This document shows positions 41,101 to 53,300 of a stretch of 64,000 nucleotides of DNA, piece after piece. Location: assembly GCA_013399115.1 (NCBI GenBank), contig VXAA01001099.1, forward strand, positions 186,394 through 250,393. The letters are read 5' to 3'. This DNA is from Anseranas semipalmata (Eukaryota > Chordata > Aves > Anseriformes > Anseranatidae). Made by a program: the position numbers and the translations under genes. Below the pieces are notes generated by a model that was not told the origin of the DNA, ran no database searches, and saw nothing but the letters and a program-made list of their open reading frames with translations. The stretch's first letter is position 1, and every line of letters starts with the position of its first letter.

Positions 41101-44100
41101 GCATCCTAGAAACTGCTCTAGTCTGCCACATTTCTAGATCTGTTCCCACCTCTATTGGTTACTGGGGGCACACAAATCTGAGTAGCCAATTTTTGAAGAG
41201 TTAGAGAAGAGGTCCCCTAGAGGAAACTAGTGTAAGGCAACTACAGGAGTGAAGGAAGCCCCATACTTCCTCAAGTAGAAGAGATGTAGAAGAGAAGAAG
41301 CAGTTTATATGCTGGAATTAGGATAAGAACTTCTCTTTCCCCTTCAGCCTCTTCAACATTGCCACTCTCTTTCTATTGCCTAGGAATCAAAAACCAGTCC
41401 ATCCATTTTCTCATTCACTATTAATTCATGTCATCTACCTTTTACAACCCCTTTGGATACCCACTTGTTCCCACTGAGTCCTCTCAGCTCTCCTCTCATT
41501 GTTTTACAAATAGAAAACTAAAGTCTAAGTTGGCAAAACTGAACATTGTCTACACTTCTGCATAGCTTTGAGGTAACTGTGACTACTGACAAAACAGTTT
41601 TGTAGGAGCAACAGAAAAATACAGCAAGGTACCTTTTTTTCCTACAATCCCTGTGGAATAGAGAAAATTATTGTTGAATGTCAAATAAAAAAAAAAAAAA
41701 AAAAAAAAAAGAACCCAGATTGCCTGGATCACAGTGTCTGACCTGAAACTCACTAGAAACCTGGAAGGTATATACCACTCATACTCTCTAAAATGGTAAA
41801 TGGATAAAAAAGAATCCACATGGATTGAAGCCACCAAGTTTTACAAAAATGTGCTGTCAGATGCAGATAAATTGCTTTATTTGGTATAAGCTAAAAGTTT
41901 TCCTAACCAAAAGAAAATTCACAACAACAACAAAAAATTAAGAGTCAGAGACACCTATATTTCTTAGAATATTCTTGCCTATTTTGTTTCATTTTTTCCA
42001 CTGGCTTAAATCCAAGTCTTTGTACATAACTGAATAATCTCCTCCTTGTCTTTGTATTTGAGGTAAGGAGGTAAAAATAGTCATTTGTCCCTCCCCAGCT
42101 GGTGTATTCCCAAGCTCTTTGGACTCCTATGTGTTCATCTTGCAGAAAAATTCAGCATCTGCAAAGAACGAGCCTTTTCTAAGGATACAGCCAAAAACAG
42201 ACTTGGGGGAGAGTTAAATATTTCTGACCTTCATGTTTTATGTGGGGATAAGTCTAGTATTGTATTTAAACATCAGATGTGCTGCATCAGAAATGTCATA
42301 TGTTCTATTAACCTATTTCTTGTATTTTCTTAAGTCCTTTAAATCAATGCCAAATATGGCATTGACTGAAAAATCACTTTTCAGGTAAAACAAGGTAGTT
42401 TAAGTTTAACGTTGCCCTTCAGGTTCTTGACAGAGCCTTAAACTACTGTGTGACAAATTCTTGTTTCCATTCAGCAGAATAGAAAATGAACATAAAGTAC
42501 CTCTTTTCTACCTAAATAAATGCTTTACTGCTCAAGTACACATTTATAAGAGTAGCAGTTCATTTAAAGTCAAAAAGACTGGTTTTGATTCTGTTTTGTC
42601 TAAAGTCTCTCCTTCAAACATGCATATCCTCTAAATAGCTCCTTATTAGTTAATGAAGCAACTTACACATTTAGACTTTTTCAAGCAGCATAAAAGAATT
42701 AGATATTCTTGAAAGTTTTAAGATCAAAAAAAGTTTTAATATGTTGTAGGTTTGCTTTTAGCGTTGTTATTCTTTGAATTTATTAGATCAGTAAAGGTCC
42801 TAACATGGTCTCTGTAAAACCGGATAGGTATTGGTAAGACATCTTCCTTTTCCAAAGTGGAACAGCAAATAACTAATATAAAGGTCAGTAAAACCACATC
42901 AGTATGAAGCATTCATTCAACATAAACCCAAGGAAAGATAAAGCCATATAACCTTCTAGCACAGAAAAGCTCTGATTTCCATTGTCTTTCAATGAGTATA
43001 TTTTGAACATCATTTGGCCACCAATTCTCTAGAACCTGCTTTCTGTGTATAAAGAAAACAAAGCATTATCAACAGATTTATAGAGTTCCCAAACATTTAA
43101 TGCCTTAAACTTGCATATATTTGCAGAAAAGCTCAGGGTCCACTTGTCTGACAGAAATAGGCTTCACTTCTGAAAAGTCAATTTCCAGTCTAACTTTTCT
43201 TCTAAAACACACTATCTCCTCTCTGGATTTTTCTAGGAAAAGCATAATGGAGCCATATTTTCAATCACATATGGTCCCAGATATCTGTCATAAACTATAA
43301 TTACACCATAGGTGATATTAGCGTAGTTCTACTGCATTTTAAATATTTGGGCTTCATCAGCTTGGTCACTATGCCATACTGTCTCTGCCAACTGAACTGT
43401 CATCATTTCATAAAGATTTGACTCTTGCCTATAATTTCTTCCCTTTCTTCTTGGGTTATTTATTAATAAATGTCCCGTTACCTGTTGTCTTCAGTGATAA
43501 TGCTGACATAGAACCACTGCTACACTTGAGATTGGAACACAGGATCAAATTTAGCCCTTCAGCTAGCAAGAGAGTGTTCCAGGTCAGGTCTGAATTAGAT
43601 CTAAAACGTTTATTGTAAGTCACAAAGGGAACACTTGTCTTTAAAAATAGCAGACCTTTTGACTGGGTGCATTTTAAATAAACCATGTTTTAGTCACAAA
43701 ACACTGAGAAAGTATTTCTTTTCTACTTTTTAAAGATTTTCCACATCTGAGTCTAACTTTTCTTTAGAAATCATGACCCACAACATAAGAAAAAAAAAGG
43801 AGAGTAGGAATAAATTTAGAAAAGAGAACACAAATCTACTTATTATTAAAATACTAATAAAATACTTAAAAATAAATGAACATATTTGGATCATTTTGTT
43901 TTCCTTAACAGATCACATTTTTTGCGCACCAGTATTCTTGTTAACATTTATATTCTTAGGTTCATCAAAAGCAGGTCATCTGCTTCCATTTCTTATCCTA
44001 AGGCACAATCCAATAATGTGTCCATCAATCGGGACAGAAGTTTTTCATTCTTAGTCCTCCATTACTGGAGACAGTAAAGCATTCTTGGAGTCCTCTGAAG

Positions 44101-45150
44101 AAGTGAAAGCACTGTTTCATCCCACATTCCTATGGCCTGGATACAGTTATTTCATCATTTTTGCACCCACACGATTGTCTTTCCACTTTGACCATACCTC
44201 CCCAGTTCAATTCCAAGAGTGTTAGGGAGGACATCAAAAGTCTTACAAAAGTTAAGAGGTATGATGACAACTACTGTGATTCACAAAACCACAGCTTCAG
44301 CAGCATCACAGAAGGAAACTGGATCAGTCCTACAGCACTTTCTCCACCTTATCCATGTTGGCTTTTAGATAGCTTTCTCCTTCCCACCCCCAGGCACTTC
44401 TCAATGATTTCATTATGTGCTCAGTCATTTTCGGAGAATGGACGTCAAGATGACTGGGACTCTAAGTTAAATGGAATGATCATTCCTCATCTAGACACTT
44501 TCTAAGGTTAAAAGCCACTGCTGACCTACTGCAGTCTTCCCAAACTTTGGTAGTTATACTTTGGGGATGAACAATATTAGTCTCCTTTCCTACATGGCAT
44601 TATTATTTCTCTGACTCATACATATACACACATACACACGTATATGAATTTATGTACAACGGCAGATGAGCATATTGGGGATGGGGAGTGAATACACGTG
44701 TTATTTCTTGCACAGAAATCCATCAAAAACTTGCAATTACAGAAATAGAAGAAACATCTCTAACAAAGGTAGTTTAGAATTCATTACAATATTTATAAAT
44801 TCTATCAGTGAAGTCTCCACAAGGACTTGTGCACTACTTGAAGTTTATTAATTGTTTTCAGATTATTAGTTTTGGAAAGTGTAAAGCCATGTTGCATTCT
44901 GTTTAGAGGTCTCTGAGCTTGGCTAAGTACTCGTGTGATTTATTTGACAAAACAGCAAGCGTTCTGATGCAACTTGAAGAGGACTAGATTTAGCACTAGA
45001 GATATTCCACTGAATTAATCAGTCTATGTATATTACAGTCACTGTAAAATGTTTGGGATAAAATTTAGAATACACAATTCCCTCCTTCTTTGTTTTTAGA
45101 AAACATCCTATGTTTCAGTGAAAAACACAGTTTTTCTTACTAATGAAGTC
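38151..45150. other. AT-rich non-coding sequence, no gene seen
   Basis: No gene or clear transposon was recognised over 7 kb. Simple repeats are a 15-A run (39047-39061), a 24-A run (41687-41710) and a short CA/TA repeat (44618-44647). A patch near 40495-40540 resembles the ancient-repeat pattern. A patch at 41490-41560 resembles MIR only faintly. The 114-codon plus frame at 44161-44505 has no recognisable domain. Confidence 0.6.
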
Positions 45151-45171
45151 TTTTTTTTTTTTTTTTTTTTT
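45151..45171. repeat. poly-T tract (21 T)
   Basis: Uninterrupted T run about 100 bases upstream of the provirus relic. No link to the element is evident. Confidence 0.9.
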
Positions 45172-45270
45172 GGTCCCCTGGGAATTAATGCAGCTTTCCA
45201 TCCTGTTTTTGCAGTTCTGATTATGCTTGTTTTGTGACAAAAGTCATATGATATACTTCAAAGATCTGAC

Positions 45271-45650
45271 TGGAAAAGACGTTTGCTCTCTTTTTGGCTG
45301 AGATAGAGTTAATTTTCTTCATAGTGGCTACTATGTCCCATGTTTTGGATTTAGGAGAAAAATAATGCTGATAACACACTGACGTTTTAGTTGTTGCAGA
45401 GAAGGGCTTACAGAGAGCCAAGGACTTTTCAGCTTCTCACGCTGCCTTGCCAGTGAGGAGCTGGGGGTGCACAAGAAGCTGGGAGGGGACAGAAACAGGA
45501 CAGCTGACCCCAGCTGGCCAAAGGAATATCCTATACCATACAGCATCATGCAGAACGATAAAACTGTCGGAGTTGGACGGGGGGGTGGAGAGGTGGCTGC
45601 TGCTCAGGAAATGACTAGGTATCAGTCAGCATGTGAGTTAAACCACAACA
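45271..45650 (+). repeat. 5' LTR of the ERVL-like relic, internally shortened
   Basis: The segment contains landmarks I recognise from avian ERVL-type LTRs. These are GGCTGAGATAGAGTTAATTT at 45297, GGGGGTGCACAAGAAGCTGG near 45464, a stretch reading GACAGCTGACCCCAGCTGG, and an AAACCACAACA end with terminal CA at 45650. The part between about 45615 and 45635 is much shorter than I would expect, because the usual 3' third with the polyadenylation region seems missing. That points to an internal deletion. The left edge is uncertain by some tens of bases. Confidence 0.72.
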
Positions 45651-45657
45651 GTTATTC

Positions 45658-45676
45658 TGGCACCCAACATGGGGCA
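45658..45676 (+). promoter_or_regulatory. retroviral primer-binding-site-like segment
   Basis: TGGCACCCAACATGGGGCA begins with the TGG that pairs with a tRNA CCA end and lies seven bases after the LTR end. A spacing of about 0-3 bases is usual, so a small insertion is likely, or the LTR end lies slightly further right. The primer tRNA is not assigned. Confidence 0.6.
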
Positions 45677-46439
45677 CAAAGGGTTGAGATAACAGATCTG
45701 ACCAGAGTGTGTTAAAACAAGATTTGATATAAGCATTAGACTAGTTTAACAGCTGCTGGTCACAACGTTGATTTATTAGTTTACATTATAGTTTTTCATG
45801 CTTTCAAGGTTGTTTTTCTTAATTCCTTTCTTGTTGTTTTATCATCTCTGGGGGCTGGTCTAAGTTTGTTTATGGTTTTGCCAGTTTGTATATAACATAC
45901 ATTGCATAGATTACAGCAACCATGAACTTAATCTGGTATTTGTACTCAGTATGGCCATCATTCTTGCACTTCAGGAACCTTACCCTGGAAACTATTAATA
46001 AGTATACTTTTTACTCTGGGTAAATTAAAATAGTTTTTGAAAATTTTAAATATTCTTGGGATGTTCAAACTAGTGTGATCTTATTGTTATGTCTCCTGCA
46101 TATGTTTCCAGTTTTGTTGAAGGTTAGAAAACTATTTAAAAACACCACCCAGTGATCTGCCCTGAGGCAGGATGGTTATGGATTGCAAGGTGTGTAGGTG
46201 GATATGGGCAGGTATCTATCACAACTGTCACCTCCAATAGTTTTGGAATTCACCCCTGAACAAATGCAGAATCCTAAAAAGCTGATAAAATATTCTTGAA
46301 AATATGTGCCCCAATCCTGGCAATGCCAGATTGCTGCACTGTGCTGGGGTCTGGCCTGTGCCTATCAAACATTATTCAACACTATTCAGCACCTTTAAGA
46401 GGAAGAAAATGCCTCCGTATCTGATCCAACCCCCTCAAC
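45677..46439 (+). other. provirus leader and unassigned interior; gag not recognised
   Basis: Starts with a leader-like segment and has no long open frame. An ERVL-type gag would be expected here, but no capsid or zinc-knuckle (CCHC) motif was seen. Part of it (about 46140-46440) may be gag or pre-RT coding sequence too decayed to recognise. The rest may be unrelated sequence. Confidence 0.45.
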
Positions 46440-47090
46440 AGGGGCTGCAGCTGAAACAGAGAACCAAACTGTGCTAGTATCCCAATTGATATTGCTAATG
46501 CATTTTTCTCAATCCCTTTGGCAGCAGAGTGCAGGCCACGGTTTGCTTTCATTTGTAGGGGTATCCAACACACATGTACCATGGCCCCAGAGGTGGTAAC
46601 ACAGCCCTACCATTTGCCATGGACTAATCCAAACTGCACTGGAACAGGGGGAAGCTCCTGAAAACCTGCAATATATTAATGATATCATGTGGGGCAACAC
46701 AGCAGAAGTTTTTGAGAAAGGGAAGAAAATAATCCAAATTCTGCTCAAGTCTGGTTTTGCTATTAAACAGAATAAAGTGACCTGCACAGGAAATCCAGCT
46801 TTTAGGAATACAATGGCAAGATGAACATCATCAGATCCCTATGGAAGTGGTCAATAAAATAGCAGCTATGTCTCCACCAAGTGGCAAAAAGGAAACAAGC
46901 TTTTCTTAGGCATCATGGGTTTTTGGAGAATGCATATGCCAAATTACAGTCTTATTGTAAGCTCTATCAAGTGACCCAGAAGAACAACGATTTCAAATGG
47001 GACCCTGAGCAACACCAAGTCTTTGAACAAATTAAACAGGAGATGGTTCATGCAGTAGCCCTTGGGCCAGTCCAGGCACAACAAGATTAA
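46440..47090 (+). pseudogene. broken ERVL-like pol, reverse transcriptase part
   Basis: Remnant of the retroviral reverse transcriptase, which copied viral RNA to DNA. The first catalytic segment, an Ile-Asp-Ile core, is readable at 46485-46493 in reading frame 3. The YxDD-type active site reads Tyr-Ile-Asn-Asp at 46672-46683 in frame 1, so the first of the two catalytic Asp is replaced by Asn. Later parts read in frame 2 (from about 46835) and then frame 3 (46881-47087), where a thumb/connection-like stretch is rich in Lys and Gln. There are therefore at least three frame changes. Stop codons lie at 46822-46824 and 47088-47090. The gene cannot make an enzyme. Family assignment is from motif order and from the LTR next to it. 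Confidence 0.75.
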
Positions 47091-47490
47091 AAAAAATGAA
47101 AAATAAACATGCTCTACACTTCAGCTGGGGAAAATGGCCCCACCTGGAGCCTCTGGCAGAAAGTACCAGGGGAGACACAAGGTCAGCCCCTAAGGTTTTG
47201 TAATCAGGGATACAGAGGATCCAAGGCCTGCTATACTCCAACTAAAAGAGATATTGACAGCATGCGAAGGGGTTCAAGCTGCTTCAGAATTGGTTGGTAC
47301 TGAAGCACAGCTCCTGTTGGCACCGCAACTGCTGGTGCTGGGCTGGATGCTCAGAGGAGGGCATCCCCTCTACACATCATGCAACTGATGCTACGTGGAG
47401 TAAGTGGGTCACACTGATCACCCAGCAGGCTTGAATAGGAAACCCCAGTCACCCAGGAATCTTGGAAGTGATCATGGACTGGCAAGAGGC
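47091..47490 (+). pseudogene. broken ERVL-like pol, connection/RNase H-like part
   Basis: Downstream of the reverse transcriptase remnant, a 64-codon stretch at 47109-47303 continues in the same frame. After a further shift, pol-like text continues to about 47480, where similarity to pol seems to stop. A short A-rich insertion-like stretch (47088-47105) interrupts the join to the upstream part. No intact RNase H catalytic set can be traced. No integrase follows, so the 3' half of the provirus is absent. Confidence 0.6.
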
Positions 47491-47493
47491 CAG

Positions 47494-47550
47494 TTTGCAA
47501 TACTTTGCAATGCTTGCAATACTTTGCGGTATAATACTTGCAATACTTTG
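47494..47550. repeat. short tandem repeat of a CTTGCAATACTTTG-like unit
   Basis: Three to four imperfect copies of a TTGCAATACTTTG-type unit at about 13-24-base spacing. It lies exactly at the right edge of the provirus relic, where pol similarity ends. It may be a tandem growth formed at the deletion junction or part of the flanking DNA. Confidence 0.8.
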
Positions 47551-48265
47551 TAGAACTGTAAAATGTCAAACTTGCAGCATATGATGTTTTTCTACATTAA
47601 AATGCAAAATAAAACTTTTAAATTAGAGATGAAAGAAAGCTGATGAAACCAAAATGATTAAGTCAGAAGGAAAAAGGAAGAGAAAGTGGCTGTAACATCC
47701 AGGAGACCCAATTTCTTTCCCTAGTTTCTGACTATAAAACTCATCATCAGGTTCTCTGGAATATGATACAACAGAGAGAACATTTCAGAAAGCACATTAT
47801 CATTTTCTGTAGCACTGAGCAACTCTAACTTTCAATGCCAGTGGGAGATAAATGTTATTTGGAAGAAAAATGTGTCATGCAGACTGCTTCCACATCACTT
47901 TCTATCTTTAAGATCTTACTTTCTCCTTCTGACTCTTCTTTGCCTGTGTAAGAATTCCTACATTTTGGACCAGACTGTAGATCATTCTGGATTCCCGCAA
48001 ACAGAAAAAAAACATCTTTCAGGAATCACTTTTCAAGATTTGTAAATGCCAATATATCTCCAAATAACCTCTGTAGTAGCCATCACCGTATTTGCTGTCA
48101 GATGCTCTTCTAGCAGTATTCGTTCAGTTTGTGATGCAACATAGTTAAGGTAAGCAAGAAAAATTACAGTTAAGCACCATGCATTCTCTAAATCTTCAAG
48201 TAATAGATCTCTGAGCATTTTCTGATGTTTAATGAACCTCAATATCAGTACTTTTGCCACCGTAG
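47551..48265. other. non-coding sequence between provirus and CR1
   Basis: No gene or repeat was recognised. The sequence is AT-rich with no open frame of note. Confidence 0.6.
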
Positions 48266-48654
48266 TCATAGAATCATAGAATGGTTTGAGTTGGAAGGGA
48301 CCTTAAAGATCACCTGGTTCCAATCCCCTGCCAAGGGCAGGGACACCTCCCACTAGACCAGGTTGCCCAAAGCCCCATCTAGCCTGGCCTTGAGCACTTC
48401 CAGGGATGCAGCATACACAACTTCTCTGGGCCTGACTGTCCCAGTGCCTCACCACCCTCTGAGTAAAGAATTTCTTCCCTATATCTAACCTAAATCTAAC
48501 CTCTTTTAGTTTAAAGTCATTACTCCTTGTGCTATCACAACAATTCCTGATAAAGAGTCCCTCTCCAGCTTTCTTGTAGGGCCCCTTTTGGTACTGGAAG
48601 GCCGCTATAAGGTCTCCCCAGAGCCCTCTCTTCTCCAGGCTGAACAACCCCAAC
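48266..48654 (-). mobile_element. CR1 LINE 3' fragment, minus strand
   Basis: The left edge carries two ATTCTATG-type units (read as TCATAGAATCATAGAATGG on the plus strand), the hallmark of the CR1 3' end. It is followed by GTTGGAAGGGACCTTAAAGA, then GGGCAGGGACACCTCCCACT, then GACCAGGTTGCCCAAAGCCC, and a long run matching the end of CR1 ORF2 and its 3' UTR up to CAGGCTGAACAACCCCAAC. About 390 bases remain; full-length CR1 is about 4.5 kb, so this is a typical 5'-truncated insertion. Divergence is modest. The 116-codon plus-to-minus open frame across it is an accident of the repeat and not a gene. Confidence 0.95.
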
Positions 48655-48719
48655 GGTGGAGGACATCTGAGACAAGATTTACAGATAGAAAGACTATGCC
48701 CTATACTTCATTAACTAAA

Positions 48720-48741
48720 ATAAATTAATTAATTAATTAAA
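48720..48741. repeat. (TTAA)n microsatellite
   Basis: About five near-perfect AATT/TTAA units located 65 bases right of the CR1 fragment. Confidence 0.9.
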
Positions 48742-49887
48742 AAAAGCTGTCCTCTATTATTGTTCTACTGTTCCACATTGTACCAATTTTCCTGTTCAGC
48801 TATATATTTTTTTTGCCTTATCTTCCCTACCTGAATATGACAGTGCTTTGTTGCACAGTCTGCACTCAGAGTGTTCACAGCAGGGATGGTCTTTTTACAA
48901 CATTATCAGCCACAGTTGCAATGGAAATATATTGATAATACAGCTATGCACACATACTTTTATCTTCACAAATCCTTTTAGAGTCCCCCACAGATCTACA
49001 TACAAATGATTACTTAGAAACTTTTACTCAACATTCACTGATCTTCCAGGAAGCTATCCAGGACTTAAAACAAAAACAAACAGAACAAAACAAAAATTCC
49101 ATACCTGTTCAGTGCACCACTGTATATTCTTGTCTATAGCCACCAATATATCTTCTGGTCTACAGCCAAACAGAGATCTGAAAGGCAGTAGCTTTAAACA
49201 GAGTCCTCAGTGACTTGATGAGGTGAATCACTCATTGTGTGAAGATGTTTGTCAGTAATTAGAAAATCACTGAGTGCAAGTAACCCCACAAAATGGGGAA
49301 GTACTTCATCATTCACACCTGCTCTCTCACTTCTGTGAGCAGAGGTACCTAAACAGTACAGTTTTTCTTCCATACATGCTTGAAGATTAGAAGTGCACCT
49401 TTACTAATCACCCACACCTCCTCATTACTTAAGGAGAGAGACAGGACATGGTGACCCATCCCAAGATAGGTACCAGAGCAGGCTAGATGAGTTACCACCT
49501 GCAAAAAAATTGTCCCTCTCCTGTGGCTACATACACAGCATAAAGTAATTGGAGTCTGACCTCAGATGCCTTAATAATGTGTTTAAATTAGACAGAATGA
49601 GACTGGGCCATAAAGTCTTGGTTCATTACTGTGTATCCAAAAGTACTGCAACTGTGCGGACAGCAACAAGCATGTCCTTGCCCACAGGCACTTAGAGATA
49701 AGGTGCAGAACCACCTTCAAGAAACATCTATACAAATGCAACCAACTTAGGCATGTCACCCACACCAAACTGCAGGGAAATAGTACATGTGCAGATTCAC
49801 CAGATGTTTTTAATTGCTAGTAAACATCTGATAACTATTCAATCAAATGAGGCACTAGATCTATATCAAATAGTAGCTTACGAATTG

Positions 49888-49910
49888 AAACAAACAAACA
49901 AACAAACAAA
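49888..49910. repeat. (CAAA)n microsatellite
   Basis: Five to six perfect CAAA units. Confidence 0.95.
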
Positions 49911-50278
49911 GATGTCCATTTAGGGAAACATGAAACAGGAATTGTATTTTACACCTGTAATTTGTGTTTGTGCTTTAAAAAAAAAAAAAAAAGTCTATAC
50001 CATTTTGTAATTTTTTCATTTTGCAATCACAAATAATTCTAAAAGACCTGCAGAGAGATTTTCTTCCTTCTGCTTTTTTAGCACCTACATACTGCCTAAT
50101 TCCTTTATCAGTCTGAATATGCTTTTCCACCATCTTCAAGAAATGAATGACACAATGCCCCAAACTTCCCTTTCTGATACCCCTTTAAAGATATTTTCTA
50201 AAAAAACTACATAACCAGTCATTACATAAAAAATCTACTTAATCAACTAAATGCTTATAAAATCATTTTGTTGGTGGT

Positions 50279-50333
50279 TTTTTGTTTTGTTTTGTTTTGT
50301 TTTTTGTTGTTTGTTTGTTTTGTTTTGTTTTGC
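50279..50333. repeat. (GTTTT)n / (GTTT)n microsatellite
   Basis: A block of GTTTT units with a central GTTGTTTGTTTG part, about 55 bases in all. Confidence 0.95.
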
Positions 50334-53300
50334 TTTTTATGTGCTCTCCCCAAGAGATATGTGCTTTGAGATATCACTGAGGAGCAAGGGGGGGAGGTTC
50401 ATTTAAAGCCTAATAGCTACTGTCTCTCTGAGATGCTCTACACCATTGCTCCAGATGGAAAGAATGTGTAAGGCAGTTAATCTAGAATAACTACATTAGA
50501 ATAATTATTACTGTATAGCTATTTAATATTCTCATAAATACTGTCTTCTAGCTTTTCACAAGGTCTCAAGACACCTTTATTTATGTTCTTTCTCTTCCCT
50601 GTCTCTTCTGTATGTATGGAAATTGCCTACATGAACAGGTGAAGACTGCTCCACTGTCTCTGCCACAGCACTGAGGCTGCAGGATCCCTCTCTATTCAAA
50701 TGACAGAAAAGTAAAATTTTTTCAGAATTTGGTCCATTTCTGCAGGAATTTTTATGTCCTCTTATTTTACTGGTTTTCGTCTTACATAAGTAAAGAAATA
50801 AGTAGTCTTGCCCACAGTTTTCATTTTTTGAAAGGACATTTCCAGTTGATGGGATGGATTTTGTTGCCAGTTCTACCAACTCATTTATAGATGTTAGTAG
50901 TGATATATTATTATAATGTGACACGTTCTGTTAACTGTGATCATTTTATTTCATCAGTGGAGTTCGTTTTCAGTGTTAGTATCTTACCTCTAGTTCTACA
51001 TCTAAGTATCAATGAATCCATTGAACTTCCTTTGGATAGGTAATTCTCCTAACTGAGGAATTAAATCTCAGTTTAAGAAAGGGTTTCACAGACTGCAAGA
51101 ATTGAGACCATGTAACATTCCATATCTGTTTCTGAGACTTTTCTTCTCTCAGTTTACCTTCTAAAAGTGCTGATAAAAATGTGTAACCTACATTCAACAC
51201 TCACATGCAAATTTTCTGTGAATAAATTGGAATTGTGTAGAAACTGACTACATGATCCTGTGAGATTCAGTAATGACCAATTACTCTCAATAAAATAGTA
51301 TTCTTTGGGAAAGTATCACTGTTAAGACTACATAAATAGTGATCCTACCTCTAAAGCTAGATGAAAAATATTCAAGCTCATGTGGGTTTTATTTTCAGAT
51401 ACATTTATTTAGTTTACAAGAACAAAAGCCAGTTAAAAGCCATGAGTGAATATAAGAAAACAGGTGTGAATTCATCCAGTCTACTTATAGACTTATTTTA
51501 TGTAGAAATTCTTAACCTAAAGTAACAGGCAAGCCCATGGCTAAAATATGGGGGACATTGTGTGGGGAAAATGGGAAAATTTCTTGTTTTGCAAAGCACT
51601 TAACGTGAGCCTGTTTCCACTGGTTTAAACATATCCTCAGAGTTAAGCACTTGCTTGAGTGCTTCCCTGAATTGAAACCAAATTGAGGAATACAAAAAAC
51701 TAATAAAGTGGGAAACTCAGAATGATTTGAAATCCATCTAGCATGCACTCCTGGAGATTTTGTGAAGCCTCAGTTTAATATCTATGTATTTCTGACACCG
51801 GTATAGTAACACCACAAAATAAACCTGTGAAAGCTAGGAAAATGAAAGTCTAACATATAGATCTAGCATTTGAACAGTAGCTTACTTCATGTCCCAAAAA
51901 GCCAAATCTAATTTACATGGGCTAGAAAAATCAGAATAGAATGTGGAAAAAGTTGAATAGGAGATTTCACAAAAAGTATTAGAAAAAAGAACATATACCA
52001 ATGATGTCATAATACAATAAATCCCAGCTTCTTCAAAATGAATATTTTTCTTTCTTTCATGGAACAAATCATCTGACAAAGAATCACCTTTGTGTGTGAT
52101 AAGTGACAGCTGATTTTAAAATCTGTGTGATTTTATGTTAGTTTATGTGGTCCTGGTTATGTGGCAAAGCTCATAATTCAAAATATTCAATTCTGTCTCC
52201 TAGAACATCTGCTGCTATTTGAAATGGCGTCTGTCCAATCTGAAAAGATTAAAGCAAAAGGAAGTAGAGTACATCTTCAGTCACTTTGGTATCAATTTAA
52301 ACAAAAGAAATTTTTCTTTCAAAGCAATATGCTGTCATGATGCTGCTTCACAGTAGGCCAGACACCGTAGATGGCAGACACACTGAATATAATGGCTAAG
52401 TGTGTGAAGCTTGTGTTTATGATTTAATGTCAACATTTTACTTATGTAGCTTGTCAGCTGCCATAATTAAAGTTTTATAATCTCTTTCACTTCCATCCCC
52501 TTTAGTTACTCACTACTTCCTGAAAGTCTGATCTCACATGACAGAATTTCACAAGTTTAGTTTCTTCTGAAAGATTGGAGCTACCATACAAAGTTGAAAC
52601 TGAAACTTGCAAAGCCTTATAGAACCCTCTAAATGCTCAATAGTTTCTTTCTCAGAAAGCAATGCAGAGTTTCTTCATGGATATCATAAAGTTCGTTCAA
52701 TGAATTATTATTCTGCACTGCACTAGGATTAGAAACTCTCCAGTAAAGATGACTGTGCTGGTGTTATATGTTCAAGTTACCAAAACAAACAAACAAAAAA
52801 GTATTTCCTTACTTTCAAGATGATGGTAGACATGATAGTGAGACAAAAAAAAATGCAAAAAAAAATAGGGTAGGCAGGTTGTGAAAATGAGTAGATGAAC
52901 AAGCACTAGAAATGGTATGGTATTTTCCCTCTTTTTAGGAAGCTAAGAAGACATTTTGGGAGAGTCCCCATTTTTTTGGGCAAGGTTAGCTCTAGCATCT
53001 CTGGCTGTACTTTTGCCACACTGCTGCCTGTTGCAACTCTGTTAACTTTACCACACTCATCTGTGAATCATGAAAAACCCTACTGACATGGGCAGAAGAT
53101 AAGCTGTTTCTTATGCAAATACAAACGTTATAATCTACAAGTGCTGTCTGTGCAACCAATGCTTGTATATTTTGGACAAGCCCTGTAGAGCAGTGGCCGC
53201 TGCCTGAGGCACAGGCTCAGATCCTGACCTCAACCACCTTGGCACACAGCGGAGTCATTAGCAGCACCCAGGGCAGCACCCATGGCTGAGTCATCTTGAT

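Larger units (their letters stand above)
45271..47490 (+). mobile_element. degraded ERVL-like endogenous retrovirus relic
   Basis: In order on the plus strand the sequence shows a shortened LTR (about 45271-45650), a primer-binding-site-like segment (45658-45676), an untranslated leader, and pol remnants for reverse transcriptase and RNase H (about 46440-47480). No gag, integrase or 3' LTR was recognised, so the copy is heavily deleted and cannot be functional. The LTR text and the class of pol fit the ERVL-related (class III) families common in birds. Assignment is by eye, without a database search. Outer boundaries are approximate, and no target-site duplication could be identified because the 3' LTR is missing. 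Confidence 0.8.
48655..50278. other. non-coding sequence with simple repeats
   Basis: No gene was recognised. It holds a TAAT tetranucleotide run (48720-48741), a CAAA tetranucleotide run (49888-49910) and a 16-A run at about 49977-49992. Confidence 0.6.

Noticed and set aside
41490..41560. MIR-like text around TTTTACAAATAG
   Set aside because: Only one core motif matches and the neighbouring landmarks are absent. Too weak to list as a feature.
44161..44505. 114-codon plus-strand frame rich in Ser, Pro and His
   Set aside because: No domain was recognised, no splice or promoter context is visible, and the length is within chance range.
46509..46787. 92-codon open frame on the minus strand across the provirus
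   Set aside because: It is antisense to the reverse transcriptase remnant, which reads on the plus strand.
48303..48653. 116-codon open frame, minus strand
   Set aside because: It lies wholly inside the CR1 3' fragment and is a translation of repeat sequence, not a gene.
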